From the NCBI RefSeq assembly GCF_030297155.1, contig NZ_AP028067.1, positions 2,170,001 through 2,234,000 on the forward strand: 64,000 bases of DNA. Reading direction: 5' to 3'. Shown here piece by piece: positions 9,038 to 18,350 of the stretch. The notes under the pieces were generated by a model. The model saw nothing but the letters and a program-made list of their open reading frames with translations, did not search any database and was not told the DNA's origin. The stretch is from Vibrio sp. FE10 (lineage in GTDB: Bacteria > Pseudomonadota > Gammaproteobacteria > Enterobacterales > Vibrionaceae). A program made the position numbers and the translations under genes. Every line of letters begins with the position of its first letter. The first letter of the stretch is position 1.

Positions 9038-10154
9038 AGCCCGACGCTGCCTTACCTTTTTTCAGGGATTCTTTGTAGATCTTTTGCATCTCTTGTTCAG
9101 AGACTTCTTCGCCTTTGTTCTTATGATAGAAGTAAAAACAAGCTGCTCGACCTAAACCATAGGAGGTTCCGAAACTCATGGCCGCAGCAGCAACTGCCCC
9201 CACCGTTTGACCATACACTGGAATCAGCTTTATCAGCTGTCGAGTGCCCAATTTCATTCCGTATTGCAGAGCAAAGCTGCTTCCCAAGGTACCTATCAAT
9301 TCACTGAAGACTCTCTTATTCCATTCAACCCCATATTGGTTCGCCAAACTGTGGAGCATCTTCGCTTGAATTGCAGGCACAGACACCAAACCAACACCTG
9401 GAATCAAGTCACTGGCCGCTGCACTTCCTGCATACCAAAGCACTTCGTTTTCTACTTGATCAAAGTTGGCTTCTTCTTGAGTAGAATGCTCTTTGTCTAC
9501 CACCATCATGCCAATCACAGGAAGGATGCTAGTCAGCTTCTCTAACAAAACGTCATAGTTGTAGATTGCGCCACTGTTGTTGCTAGATCCATCCGTTTCA
9601 AAATCCACTGCAACCGATTCAAATCCCTTTCCCCACACCTTTTCTATTTGATTGGTGTTGAATTGAATTTGCCTTGCGCGGTCTGCTTCATTGGAAGACA
9701 AAACCGCAGTATGAACAAGCAGTAAGTGCTTAATCTTCTTTTGCTTTTTAATCTGTTTCAGAGCAGCAAGCACGGCAGATTGTTCAGGCTCATCGGCTTT
9801 CATCACCACGACTAACGCATTACCCGCTTGACCGATCTCTTTAAGATCCTCTGTAGGATCATAATCGGCCTCACCCAAGCCTCGGGTATCGAGAAATCGC
9901 ATTACAGGTTTGTCTTGAGGAAACGCATACGACATTGCCGTCATGGTGCATGGCGCAAAACCATTGCCCACTTCAACAGAGGAGTCCCCCGTGACCGCTT
10001 GAATAAACGATGACTTACCTGCGCCCGTTTTGCCCAACAGCCATATCGTCGGTAGATGCTGACGCTGATATTCATGAGCCTGCGTCAGATCGGGGTTCTT
10101 GCTCGGATTAATGAAATCTTTAATTTGATCAAACATGGTTAGACTAACGCTCAC
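9024..10154 (-). CDS. GTPase with DUF697-like C-terminal domain, first gene of the pair
   Basis: A 376-residue protein with Walker A/G1 GKTGAGKSS at 41-49 and G3 DTRG at 89-92. The G4 position reads VHTAV, so the usual NKxD guanine-specificity motif is missing. After about 240 a hydrophobic region (AASDLIPGVGLVSVPAIQAK and SFALQYGMKLGTRQLIKLIP) resembles the DUF697/YcjF membrane-associated domain. The start is GTG at 10154; ATG at 10136 is an alternative, and neither has a strong ribosome site. It is the first gene of a two-gene operon and overlaps the next gene by 14 bp. Confidence 0.82.
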   Translation of the reverse strand: MSVSLTMFDQIKDFINPSKNPDLTQAHEYQRQHLPTIWLLGKTGAGKSSFIQAVTGDSSVEVGNGFAPCTMTAMSYAFPQDKPVMRFLDTRGLGEADYDPTEDLKEIGQAGNALVVVMKADEPEQSAVLAALKQIKKQKKIKHLLLVHTAVLSSNEADRARQIQFNTNQIEKVWGKGFESVAVDFETDGSSNNSGAIYNYDVLLEKLTSILPVIGMMVVDKEHSTQEEANFDQVENEVLWYAGSAAASDLIPGVGLVSVPAIQAKMLHSLANQYGVEWNKRVFSELIGTLGSSFALQYGMKLGTRQLIKLIPVYGQTVGAVAAAAMSFGTSYGLGRAACFYFYHKNKGEEVSEQEMQKIYKESLKKGKAASGYEEN

Positions 10155-10434
10155 TTGATGTTGAGATTCGGGTTGGTGACAAGATGCGATGACTTATATA
10201 ATCACATCATCGCATTTAACTTACGTTTATTCAGTGGCGCGTTTGTTCAGTGGCACTGCTTTACAATGCTTAAGCGCTTGTTTTTATGAGCCTGTTTATA
10301 TACGGTTCTATCACGTATTTAAGCATGCTCCAAGCTATTGAATGCTTGAAGCCTCAACAGTTTAGGCTGCCTATCAGTAATCTACAGTTATCAATTAGAA
10401 GCTAGCAACAAACACAGAGAGCTCAAAGAGAAGT

Positions 10435-10947
10435 ATGGAACAAATTTATTTAGCAGGCGGATGCTTGTGGGGCGTGCAAGAGTTCATCAAGTATGTGCCC
10501 GGCGTGATCAGCACAGAAGCAGGTCGTGCCAATGGTAGCGCCCAACCAACAGAAAACGACACAACACAAAGTGATGGCACCCAAAACGCTTACGATGGCT
10601 ACGCAGAATGTGTCCAAATTGAGTTTGACCCGAGCATCACATCTGTCACGGTTCTGATGGAGCATCTGTTTGAGATCATCGACCCATACAGCGTAAACAA
10701 ACAAGGGGTTGATGTAGGCGAAAAGTATCGCACCGGTGTTTACAGCACCGACGCTCAACACTTAGCAGAAGCCGAGCGCTACATTGCCTCTCGTGATGAT
10801 GCAGACCGAATCGCTCTAGAGGTGTTGCCCTTGACCAAATACGTTGCCAGTGATGAGATCCACCAGCATCACCTAAGTCAGTTCCCTGAAGATCACCACT
10901 TATGCAATATCCCTTGGGATCTGCTGCATAAATACAGATCACGGTAG
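10435..10947 (+). CDS. MsrA-like peptide methionine sulfoxide reductase (divergent)
   Basis: A 170-residue cytoplasmic protein. MsrA reduces methionine-S-sulfoxide with a cysteine in the motif GCFWG; here the motif is GGCLWG at residues 8-13, keeping the catalytic cysteine but changing phenylalanine to leucine. Later MsrA blocks are recognisable: VQIEFDPSITSVTVLMEHLF, the EIIDPYSVNKQGVDVGEKYR block and LTKYVASDEIHQ. The final resolving-cysteine tail of standard MsrA is absent. It is a single gene with AGAGAAG before the ATG and a terminator after it. Likely a divergent MsrA paralogue; activity is uncertain. Confidence 0.85.
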   Translation: MEQIYLAGGCLWGVQEFIKYVPGVISTEAGRANGSAQPTENDTTQSDGTQNAYDGYAECVQIEFDPSITSVTVLMEHLFEIIDPYSVNKQGVDVGEKYRTGVYSTDAQHLAEAERYIASRDDADRIALEVLPLTKYVASDEIHQHHLSQFPEDHHLCNIPWDLLHKYRSR

Positions 10948-10963
10948 TCACGACGTAAGATCG

Positions 10964-11001
10964 ATAAAGCCTCAACAGGCATTACCCGTTGAGGCTTTTT
11001 A
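10964..11001 (+). terminator. Terminator of the MsrA-like gene
   Basis: AAAGCCTCAAC / GTTGAGGCTTTTT stem followed by five T. Confidence 0.8.
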
Positions 11002-11078
11002 AGTTTTAATGACCTAGACAGCTATCGTAAATTTATTTGATAGCTCAAACCATTAAGCGTTTAACGGTTATAAATAAG

Positions 11079-12695
11079 TTACTTAGTTGTATTTTCAAGC
11101 ACGTAATCTGGACCTACCGTTTCAGCCGTCACAACCGCAAGTTTAGACACGTCTGCACCTTCGCCTTGATAAGCGTTGATGCCGTTCTCGACCGTCATTT
11201 TTGGCAGCTCAACCGAGTAGCTTCCGATCAGTTCTGAGTCCGTAACTTGACCCACGTAAGTTTCGTCTGTGTAGGTTGCACCCACTAATGGGAAGTCATG
11301 TGTTGCACGTACACTGACAAACTCAGGTGATTGCGAGTTATCAACCACGTTGTGTTTGAACGCCACATCCACACCAGCGTAAATACCTTCAACTTCTGCG
11401 TTGTTGAACAGGCTTACACGATGACTTTGGTTACCGTAAACAATGCCCCACTCAGTGTCGACTAGAGAGTTGTTTTCGATGGTGATGTTTTTCGGCGTCC
11501 ACTGCTTGTTCAGCTCTTTGCCCTTCACCGATTGATCTAACTGCTCGCCATTCGCAACATCGATAATGCCGGTGTTAATAACGATACCGCCACGCAGGTC
11601 TGCGTTACCTTCAATCACACCATCGCGGCCACGAGTGTTCGCAATATAGTTATTACGAATCACATGGTTTTCATCGTAGATACGCATACCGCCGGTTAGG
11701 CGTTTCTCGTTACCCAGAATCATGTTGTTCTCAACCGTATTGCCTTTGCCGTGACGTAGTGAAATCAGTGCTGAACTTTGGAAGATGGTGTTGCCTGCAA
11801 TCGTGTTGTCGCCCGACTTAATAGAGATAAGCTCGCGCTCGCCATCCATATCGATCATCAAGTTATTTACGAACTTAGAACTTGAATCCCACTGTGAAGA
11901 TTTAGAATCGCCGATGCGAATCGCTTCCCAGCTGTTGCCGTTGTAACGAATCGCTTCTTTGATATCGAATTCATTAAACTGGTTCGGCTTTTGATCCATA
12001 AAGATGTTGTTAGCGATCAGGTGGTTGTCTGACGTGTCATCCTTTTGAACACCAATCAAAGTACCGCGCTTTTGCTTACCTTCGAAACGGTTGTTGATCA
12101 CTTTGCCGTCTTTACCCCATAGAGAAACCCAAAGGTACTTTGGATACTCAGAGCGACGTTCATCTGGCTCGTACGTGTAATCGTGGTTGAAGTAGTAGAA
12201 TGTTGAGTTCTTAAGCGTGTTGCCATTACCCATCATACGTATTGCGCCAAAACGTTCGTTTGGACCACCTTCCGTAAACACTAGGCCATCAAGCGTGATG
12301 TCATCACCTTTCAGTTCGAACTGGATCAAGCCAGTGATCCAAGCTGAACCGGCTTGCTCAGCTTTGATAGTGATGTCACTCGCCGTAATCGTCACTTGAC
12401 CTAAATTCGCGTATTTGCCGTTAGGGATAACAACTTCATCGCCATCTTTTAGGTTTTCAAATTGTGCTTTAAGCGCGGCCACTTGCTCTTCTGATGCAAC
12501 GTCTAATGTATTGCCATCAACCTCTGTTAAGCGGTCACTACTTAGTAAGTAACTACGGTCAATTTCGTTAATCGAAGGTACCGCTTGTTCAGCCGCGCTG
12601 ATCACGGGTGCTGCTTTTTCTTGAGTCGTGCAGCCTGTCGCGAAAGCTAACGTAAACGCGCTAATAATGCTTACCGAAATTAATTTTTTCTTCAT
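11079..12695 (-). CDS. PL6-family alginate lyase, lipoprotein
   Basis: A beta-elimination lyase of the chondroitinase-B-like right-handed parallel beta-helix fold. The start is set at ATG 12695 (MKKKLIS), 16 codons inside the longest frame, because the signal peptide begins there with GAGATG before it. Lipobox FATGC puts the lipidated cysteine at residue 22. Catalytic lysine K293 (SIKSGDN) and arginine R314 (SLRHGKGN) are 21 residues apart, as K250 and R271 are in chondroitinase B, and the calcium-binding pair E286/E288 precedes them at the same spacing. The lipid anchor suggests action at the outer membrane. The gene follows the symporter at 12781 on the same strand, about 85 bp away, so the two are probably co-transcribed. 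Confidence 0.93.
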   Translation of the reverse strand: MKKKLISVSIISAFTLAFATGCTTQEKAAPVISAAEQAVPSINEIDRSYLLSSDRLTEVDGNTLDVASEEQVAALKAQFENLKDGDEVVIPNGKYANLGQVTITASDITIKAEQAGSAWITGLIQFELKGDDITLDGLVFTEGGPNERFGAIRMMGNGNTLKNSTFYYFNHDYTYEPDERRSEYPKYLWVSLWGKDGKVINNRFEGKQKRGTLIGVQKDDTSDNHLIANNIFMDQKPNQFNEFDIKEAIRYNGNSWEAIRIGDSKSSQWDSSSKFVNNLMIDMDGERELISIKSGDNTIAGNTIFQSSALISLRHGKGNTVENNMILGNEKRLTGGMRIYDENHVIRNNYIANTRGRDGVIEGNADLRGGIVINTGIIDVANGEQLDQSVKGKELNKQWTPKNITIENNSLVDTEWGIVYGNQSHRVSLFNNAEVEGIYAGVDVAFKHNVVDNSQSPEFVSVRATHDFPLVGATYTDETYVGQVTDSELIGSYSVELPKMTVENGINAYQGEGADVSKLAVVTAETVGPDYVLENTTK

Positions 12696-12780
12696 CTTAC
12701 ATCTCACATTAAAGTTTGGATTATAAAATTGACGGCCACCCATTCAGGTGACCGTGATGTTATTTTGAATGCGTATTAAA

Positions 12781-14553
12781 TTAACCTTCAGCTGGCGTTA
12801 CTTCGTCTTGTTGCTCAACCTTGTCATCGACCGCTTTCACAAGCAGCAAACCAACAGAGAAGACAATCAAGCCACAAAGAACAAACACCATGCGTCCCCA
12901 CATTGGGTTAGGCAGTACGAACATTGTCATTACGCCCACACCCGCGACTGCGATAAGTGAACCCAACATACGACGTTGCTTGTTATCCAATTTCTTCTGT
13001 TCATTACTTTCAGCAACTAATGGTGTCGCTAGGTTGTTGAAGAACTTGTCTACGTCTTTCTCGCGGTGCTCCGGTAATGGCTTGTAGAACAGCGTTGAAA
13101 GAACAAAGAAGCCAGCAGTAAATATGATGTGACCGATAAGACCGATAGCTACTTTTAGGTCAGACCATTCGCGGCCTGTCAGTTCATTTAGACCGAACCA
13201 GTTTTGGATCATGTCTGCAGTGATAACGAAACCAACGAAGTAAGAAACCACACCACCGACAACTAGCGTGCCCCAGCCTGCCCAATCCGGTGTTTTACGG
13301 ATGAAGAAGCCACAGAATGCTGGAATTGTCATTGGGAAGCCGATCAACGCGCCCACGTACATCATGGTGTCGAAAAGGCTCAGACCTTTAAGCGAGTTGA
13401 TGAACAGCGCAACCAAGATGATAGCGATACCGAAGAAAGTAGACGTGAGTTTAGAAACGACCATTAGCTCTTTCTCTGTCGCTTTAGGGCGAAGAATCGG
13501 CTCGTAGAAGTTCTTAACGAAGATACCTGAGTTACGGTTTAGACCTGAATCCATTGAAGACATGGTTGCTGCGAACATAGCGGCAATCAGAAGACCAACC
13601 ATACCTGCAGGCATGTACTCTTGAACGAAGTAAAGGTAAGCGAAGTCAGCAGCTTTGCTGCCAGCTTCAGGGTAAGCGGCTGCTAAATCAACACCTTGAC
13701 CTGCCATGAACCAAGAAGGCATAAACCAGATGATTGGACCAAGCGTCATCAGGATACAAGCAAGTAAAGCGGCTTTACGTGCGTTGTTTGAATCTTTCGC
13801 TGCAAGGTAACGGTAAGAGTTCAGCATGTTATTGGTGATGCTGAACTGCTTTAAGAAGATGAACACAGCCCAGATGCTGAAGATGCTTAGGTAGTTAAGG
13901 TTGTCACCTGTAATGAATGAGTCCGTTGGGAAGTCATTGATGATCTGCGTAACGCCGCCACCGTGGTAAATAGCAACCACTGCACACGTCACGGTTACTG
14001 CCATGATGATAACCATCTGCATAAAGTCAGAGGCGATAACCGCCCAAGAGCCGCCCGTTACTGACATCACCAGTACAACCAGACCCGTTAGGATGATTGT
14101 TGTTGTCATATCAAAGCCGAAGATTCCCGACGCGATGATCGCAAGACCATTCAACCAGATACCTGCAGAGATAACGCTGTTTGGCATACCAGACCAAGTG
14201 AATACTTGCTCATTCACTTTACCAAAACGCATACGAATCGCTTCAATTACCGTAACAACACGCAGTTGGCGGAACTTCGGAGCGAAGTAAAGGTAGTTCA
14301 TGAGGTAACCGAATGCGTTAGCGATGAAGATAATCGCTACTGCAAAGCCATCAGTGAAGGCTTTACCGGCTGCACCCGTAAATGTCCACGCACTGAACTG
14401 GGTCATAAATGCCGTTGCACCTACCATCCACCACAGCATGTTACCTCCCCCACGGAAGTAATCACTTGTCGTACTTGTAAACGTTCTGAACATCCACCCT
14501 ATCGCAATTAAGAATAGGAAGTAGATGCCAACTATCAGGGTATTGAGTTCCAT
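12781..14553 (-). CDS. SSS-family sodium/solute symporter, probable alginate-product importer (ToaA/B/C type)
   Basis: A 590-residue inner-membrane protein with about 14 hydrophobic helices and the solute:sodium symporter pattern (MELNTLIVGIYFLFLIAIGW, TAFMTQFSAWTFTGAAGKAF, AAMFAATMSSMDSGLNRNSG). Close relatives in V. splendidus alginate loci are the Toa proteins that import short alginate products. It is very similar along its length to the symporter at 43615-45393. A FadR-type operator (14614-14624) lies 60 bp upstream, and the PL6 lyase gene follows. The exact Toa name cannot be decided from the sequence. Unsaturated monomer or short oligomer as substrate is inference from family and context. 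Confidence 0.93.
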   Translation of the reverse strand: MELNTLIVGIYFLFLIAIGWMFRTFTSTTSDYFRGGGNMLWWMVGATAFMTQFSAWTFTGAAGKAFTDGFAVAIIFIANAFGYLMNYLYFAPKFRQLRVVTVIEAIRMRFGKVNEQVFTWSGMPNSVISAGIWLNGLAIIASGIFGFDMTTTIILTGLVVLVMSVTGGSWAVIASDFMQMVIIMAVTVTCAVVAIYHGGGVTQIINDFPTDSFITGDNLNYLSIFSIWAVFIFLKQFSITNNMLNSYRYLAAKDSNNARKAALLACILMTLGPIIWFMPSWFMAGQGVDLAAAYPEAGSKAADFAYLYFVQEYMPAGMVGLLIAAMFAATMSSMDSGLNRNSGIFVKNFYEPILRPKATEKELMVVSKLTSTFFGIAIILVALFINSLKGLSLFDTMMYVGALIGFPMTIPAFCGFFIRKTPDWAGWGTLVVGGVVSYFVGFVITADMIQNWFGLNELTGREWSDLKVAIGLIGHIIFTAGFFVLSTLFYKPLPEHREKDVDKFFNNLATPLVAESNEQKKLDNKQRRMLGSLIAVAGVGVMTMFVLPNPMWGRMVFVLCGLIVFSVGLLLVKAVDDKVEQQDEVTPAEG

Positions 14554-14613
14554 CTTTAGACCTTTTATTTATGTTTTTTTGTTAAGGTCACTATAGATAG
14601 ATGGTAATCATAT

Positions 14614-14624
14614 TTGTACTACAA
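14614..14624. promoter_or_regulatory. FadR-type operator TTGTACTACAA
   Basis: Full match to the TTGTANTACAA palindrome, 60 bp upstream of the symporter start at 14553, the same distance as the site before the second symporter (45453). It contains TACAAT, a possible -10 element on the plus strand. Confidence 0.7.
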
Positions 14625-14936
14625 TAATTTAAATGCGTGACAGTGATCTTACAGTCCAGCACTCAAATAATCATACAAGTGATCGAGTTCAAATTTGCAC
14701 CACTCACGAGCGTAATTCATCAACTTAGTGCAACCATCCGTACTGTAAGCGCACCAAAAACCTCGACAAACATGAACAACGTCACTAAAAATCCAGTTAT
14801 CACCGCTAATTATCGAGTCTATATCGCTAAAAATCGAGTCTGCATCGCTAAAAATAGTTAATCGTGACGAATAGAGATCACTGATGAACAACCAAAACCT
14901 CGTTAGATATAGTTTATAAAAATGAATAAACACAAC

Positions 14937-14955
14937 ATATTTGTATTACAAATAT
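14937..14955. promoter_or_regulatory. FadR-type operator, perfect 19-bp palindrome
   Basis: ATATTTGTATTACAAATAT is a perfect palindrome around one central base and the best copy of the motif in the window. It lies 162 bp upstream of the YwqK-repeat gene and about 380 bp upstream of the symporter. Confidence 0.75.
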
Positions 14956-15117
14956 TATGAAGTTTTAGTCTGAAATTGCGTTAAAAAGTTCCCTTCATTA
15001 GACCGCTAATAATGGAAACTTGAAAACCACTAATAGGTGCTGACAGTGGCTCATGGAAATGAAATGCTTTTAACACACCGGTTACACTTTCCCCCTGTCC
15101 AATAAAAAGGTGTCATT

Positions 15118-15729
15118 ATGAAGAAATACATCCCTATATTGATTGCTCTTAGTACGATGTCTTCTATGAGTTATGCCGCTACACCGCGTGAAGATGCTGT
15201 CGACTATTTACAGATGCGTAAAGGCGTGGCTTACCAAGTAAACCACTCAAAACCCTTTACTGGTCAGTTTGAAGAGAAGTTCGATAACGGCCAAGTCGCG
15301 ACCCAAGCTCAATTTGCTGACGGCCTAGAACTGGGTCAAGAAACCAACTGGTATCCGAACGGCCAAGTGGCCTCTAAAGTGAATTACGTTAAAGGTGAAT
15401 TACAAGGCAAAGCAGAAACCTGGTATCCCAACGGCCAGAAGAAAGCCGAGCTCAACTATAAAGACAACGAACTATCGGGTGTTGCCTCTCGATGGTATCC
15501 AAATGGCGAACAAAGCCTAACCGCTGAATACAGCAACGGACAAAAAGATGGTCTGGTAACGGACTATTACCCTAACGGCAATAAGGCAAGCCAAGCGAAA
15601 TTCAATGAAGGCGAAGTGGCGAATGGAAAACTAACGCGCTGGAACCTTAACGGAGACAAGGTTGAAGAACTGACCTTTAAAGACCACAAAATCACGTCTA
15701 AACAAGTTTGGATGCCGACAGAAAGCTAA
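15118..15729 (+). CDS. Exported YwqK/MORN-2 repeat protein
   Basis: A 203-residue protein with a Sec signal peptide (cleavage near MSYA-AT). The mature part is built of YwqK-like repeats with a strict 24-residue period: WYPNG at 78, 102 and 126, YYPNG at 150, and weaker copies FDNGQ (55) and WNLNG (175). Such repeats form an elongated beta-sheet surface used for binding; they occur in toxin-antitoxin-like and envelope proteins, with no enzyme activity known. The start has AAAGGTG at good spacing. The nearest palindromic operator (14937) would place it in the alginate regulon. Function unknown; a carbohydrate- or envelope-binding role is only a guess. Confidence 0.85.
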   Translation: MKKYIPILIALSTMSSMSYAATPREDAVDYLQMRKGVAYQVNHSKPFTGQFEEKFDNGQVATQAQFADGLELGQETNWYPNGQVASKVNYVKGELQGKAETWYPNGQKKAELNYKDNELSGVASRWYPNGEQSLTAEYSNGQKDGLVTDYYPNGNKASQAKFNEGEVANGKLTRWNLNGDKVEELTFKDHKITSKQVWMPTES

Positions 15730-15836
15730 ATACAAACGGATGAGTGCTCGTGTGACAAAGCACAAGTACTCATCTTCTTTAATCTCAGGTAAGCACCGCG
15801 TTCTCCATTAACAAGATCTATCGATCTCATCTCCCT

Positions 15837-15867
15837 TCTTCCTCTTCCTCTTCCTCTTCCTCTTCCT
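15837..15867. repeat. Hexanucleotide tandem repeat (TCTTCC)
   Basis: TCTTCC is repeated four to five times head to tail in the gap between the YwqK-repeat gene and the chemoreceptor. It is not inside a supported gene. Confidence 0.75.
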
Positions 15868-16089
15868 TTACGCTCTAAATAATCACTAATAACAAAACAA
15901 TCATCAATAGCCATTGAAAATAATAAATATTTAACTTGCGCATAACCTTTTCATAAAATAATGTAAGCAAACGTTTTCGTTGCGAGTGAGTTCTCAATTA
16001 TCAAGCTCGTAAGCGACTTGTCACGCAAATAGAGAAACACAATTCTAAATACGTTGTTGAGTCATATTGTTTTGCTTTGGTGCCCACCT

Positions 16090-17643
16090 ATGAAAATTAA
16101 AACCTCCCTTTTTAGCCTAGCTTGCTTATCCATCGTGTCTTTGTTGGTTGTTGTGTCATTCACTGAACTGGCCAACCTGAAATTGATCAAGCTTGAAAAA
16201 ACGCTGATCAAAGTAAAGTCACTCGAAGTCTCTATGCTTCAGCTCAATCGAACGGAATTAGAGTTTCTAATAAGCCACGAGAAAGCGCTCAAGCCAGTAT
16301 TCGCCAAAGAGTACTCACACTTTCAACAGTTGATGGGTAGCTTTTCCATCTTGCTCAAAGAGTCTGACATTGCCGTCCCTGAGCTGGAAAAACTGACACT
16401 TGAAGTAAAGCAATACGACAAAGACTTCTCTTTGATGGTGGACGCGATTGATCGAAATCCGGCAAAGGTCGCGGAACTGAAATCTGAAATGAAGATGCTG
16501 TTTGAAGACATCATCTCGATATTCATCAGCCTTGAAGGCCGCTTGGAACAACAGGTCGAATCAATTCAACAAACCATTACGACCTTTATTGTTGGTTCTA
16601 TTATTACCATCGCTGCATTATTGATGGCACTATCTTTTGGCATTTCATCTCGTGTCGCGAAGAAAATAGCCTCGTTGAACTCAACCATGTTGCTGGTCGC
16701 ACAACAACGTGACTTTACCGTAAAAGCGGAAGACAGCGGAACGGACGAGATAGCCGATATTGCAAAAGCGTTTAATACCGTACTCACCGATATTCGTCAG
16801 TTGGTCGGTCAAGTTCAGGGCTCTATTCAAGAGCTCGGTAACATCTCTAACCAGCTTCAACACGATGGCATGGAAGTTGAAAGTGCTTTAAACAAACAAC
16901 AGCGACAAACCGAGAATATTGCGACCGCGATAAACCAGATGGGCAGCAATATTCAAAATGTGGCAACCAACAGTGAAAATGCCTCATCCAATGCACAAAC
17001 CAGCTTCGCCACGGCGAACGATGGCCTTAACGACGTGGCATTCACCAGAGATACCATCAATACACTTTCGACTGACCTAGTGAGCGCGAGTGAAGAAGTG
17101 AATCGCCTCTCTGCTCACTCCGAGAAAATTAATACCGTATTAGAAGTGATTAAAGGCATTGCAGATCAAACCAACCTGCTTGCTCTGAATGCTGCGATAG
17201 AAGCGGCGCGCGCTGGCGAACAAGGTCGTGGCTTTGCGGTGGTTGCTGACGAAGTAAGAACCCTAGCGGGCAGAACTCAGCTTTCAACCGAAGAGATTTC
17301 GACGATTATTCAAGGCGTTCAAGACCAGACCCAAACGGTAGTAAATACCATTCAAAACTGTTGTGAGAAAGGCAACAGCAGTGTCGACTCTTGTGAAAAT
17401 GCGCATTCAAGAATCACTTCAGTTATTGCCGATATGGAAACGATTCTAAACAACAGTTTGGAAGTGACGAATGCGATGAAAGAACAAAGCGCTGTCACCT
17501 CAGAGATCATTGAAAACGTGAGTACAATTAAACAGCTCACACTGGCGAATGTGACTGGAGCATCGAAAAACGCTGCTTCTGCAACGTCTGTGGTAAAACA
17601 AACGGATTCACTTGAACGTGCGGTCATCCATCTGAAAGCTTAA
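16090..17643 (+). CDS. Methyl-accepting chemotaxis protein (four-helix-bundle sensor type)
   Basis: The start is placed at ATG 16090 ([10 protein letters not shown]), 12 codons inside the longest frame, giving about 517 residues. TM1 spans about 6-25; a helical periplasmic sensor follows (about 26-165) without a Cache fold; TM2 is [20 protein letters not shown]; then HAMP and a long coiled-coil signalling domain. The conserved hairpin reads [20 protein letters not shown] followed by [19 protein letters not shown]. It will pass ligand signals to CheA/CheW. It stands alone near the PL38 lyase gene, so a chemotactic role toward algal compounds is possible but not shown. Confidence 0.93.
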   Translation: MKIKTSLFSLACLSIVSLLVVVSFTELANLKLIKLEKTLIKVKSLEVSMLQLNRTELEFLISHEKALKPVFAKEYSHFQQLMGSFSILLKESDIAVPELEKLTLEVKQYDKDFSLMVDAIDRNPAKVAELKSEMKMLFEDIISIFISLEGRLEQQVESIQQTITTFIVGSIITIAALLMALSFGISSRVAKKIASLNSTMLLVAQQRDFTVKAEDSGTDEIADIAKAFNTVLTDIRQLVGQVQGSIQELGNISNQLQHDGMEVESALNKQQRQTENIATAINQMGSNIQNVATNSENASSNAQTSFATANDGLNDVAFTRDTINTLSTDLVSASEEVNRLSAHSEKINTVLEVIKGIADQTNLLALNAAIEAARAGEQGRGFAVVADEVRTLAGRTQLSTEEISTIIQGVQDQTQTVVNTIQNCCEKGNSSVDSCENAHSRITSVIADMETILNNSLEVTNAMKEQSAVTSEIIENVSTIKQLTLANVTGASKNAASATSVVKQTDSLERAVIHLKA

Positions 17644-17689
17644 TCGTCTGGATAGACGCTCAAAACAACCCTCAACTCAAATTTTAAGC

Positions 17690-17727
17690 AAAAAAAACGC
17701 TCATGTTGCCTGTATCAACATGAGCGT
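17690..17727 (-). terminator. Orphan rho-independent terminator on the minus strand
   Basis: ACGCTCATGTTG / CAACATGAGCGT is a perfect 12-bp stem with a 7-base loop; on the minus strand it is followed by eight T. No clear minus-strand gene precedes it. On the plus strand no T-run follows, so it does not look like the end of the chemoreceptor gene. Confidence 0.75.
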
Positions 17728-18090
17728 AAAGGCAGATCTTCACTACCATCTCCTACCTTTCTATACGAAAGCAGAAGTTATAATTAGAATAGTTGGGAGC
17801 AATAATCAAAATGCTCTTACAAGCACTTCAACGATTTCTTCTTTTCATCGATTTTGAGAGACGTTAACCGTCTTAACTAAATTCGATTCTATATAGCAGG
17901 CTATGTCACTGCCTTGCCTACTACATTTCAAACCTGCTCTGATTGAAGCTTTAATCACCTCAAGCAAATGCCTCGTCCTTTGAACTATCCGTTCATCTAT
18001 CGACTTTACTTCACCACTTAACGCCTCTTTGTTGAATGTACATATATTCAACGAACGAAAGATAAGTGCTGCTACATAAAGTTAGTAAAT
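17690..18090 (-). ncRNA. Candidate small RNA ending at the orphan terminator
   Basis: The 12-bp terminator with T8 at 17690 has no convincing coding frame upstream on its strand. The segment just before it contains a small hairpin (CTTTCGTATAGAAAG) and a purine-rich stretch. The operator-like site at 18095 may mark the promoter end. The 5' end is a guess; a shorter RNA of 100-150 nt is equally possible. Confidence 0.35.
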
Positions 18091-18094
18091 AATA

Positions 18095-18105
18095 ATGTAT
18101 TACAA
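18095..18105. promoter_or_regulatory. FadR-type operator, one mismatch (ATGTATTACAA)
   Basis: Ten of eleven positions fit TTGTANTACAA, with AATAA following as at other sites. It lies 245 bp upstream of the PL38 gene and at the possible 5' end of the minus-strand RNA candidate. Confidence 0.5.
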
Positions 18106-18315
18106 ATAAAAATAACATCTAAAGATTCAATTTTTTGCTGTAGCGCACATTTATTGCCAAACAAGAAGTTTATAAACCGAGATACCGCAAAACAATATCA
18201 AATAAAAACAATGAGTTGCATTTTAACTTAACTTTGTAACCCTTTGTAAATAAGGGTTTTGTCACGACAACACGATCTAATTCACAGATCATCACGCCCC
18301 CAATCGTTACCATAT

Positions 18316-18326
18316 TTGTATTATTT
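18316..18326. promoter_or_regulatory. FadR-type half-site TTGTATTATTT before PL38 gene
   Basis: The left half matches the palindrome and the right half is degenerate. The same asymmetric form occurs at 29248 (TTGTATTATTTTA) and 36555 (TTGTACTATTTTA), before other lyase or porin genes. It ends 24 bp before the ATG at 18351. Confidence 0.45.
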
Positions 18327-18350
18327 TAATTCAAAATAAAAGGCGTAAAT

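Larger units (their letters stand above)
14554..15117. other. Intergenic regulatory region between symporter and YwqK-repeat gene
   Basis: No supported gene. It holds two strong copies of the FadR-type palindrome, at 14614 and 14941, 327 bp apart, between divergent genes. Such spacing could allow independent control of both genes or looping. Confidence 0.6.
17644..18350. other. Gene-free region with an orphan minus-strand terminator
   Basis: No convincing protein gene. It contains a perfect terminator hairpin that works on the minus strand (17690-17727), a FadR-type operator at 18095 and another just before the PL38 gene at 18316. The only minus-strand frame (17845-18051) starts with TTG and has no recognisable features. 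Confidence 0.55.

Noticed and set aside
17845..18051. 68-residue open frame on the minus strand
   Set aside because: It starts with TTG, has no good ribosome site and no recognisable features; a non-coding RNA explains the nearby terminator at least as well.
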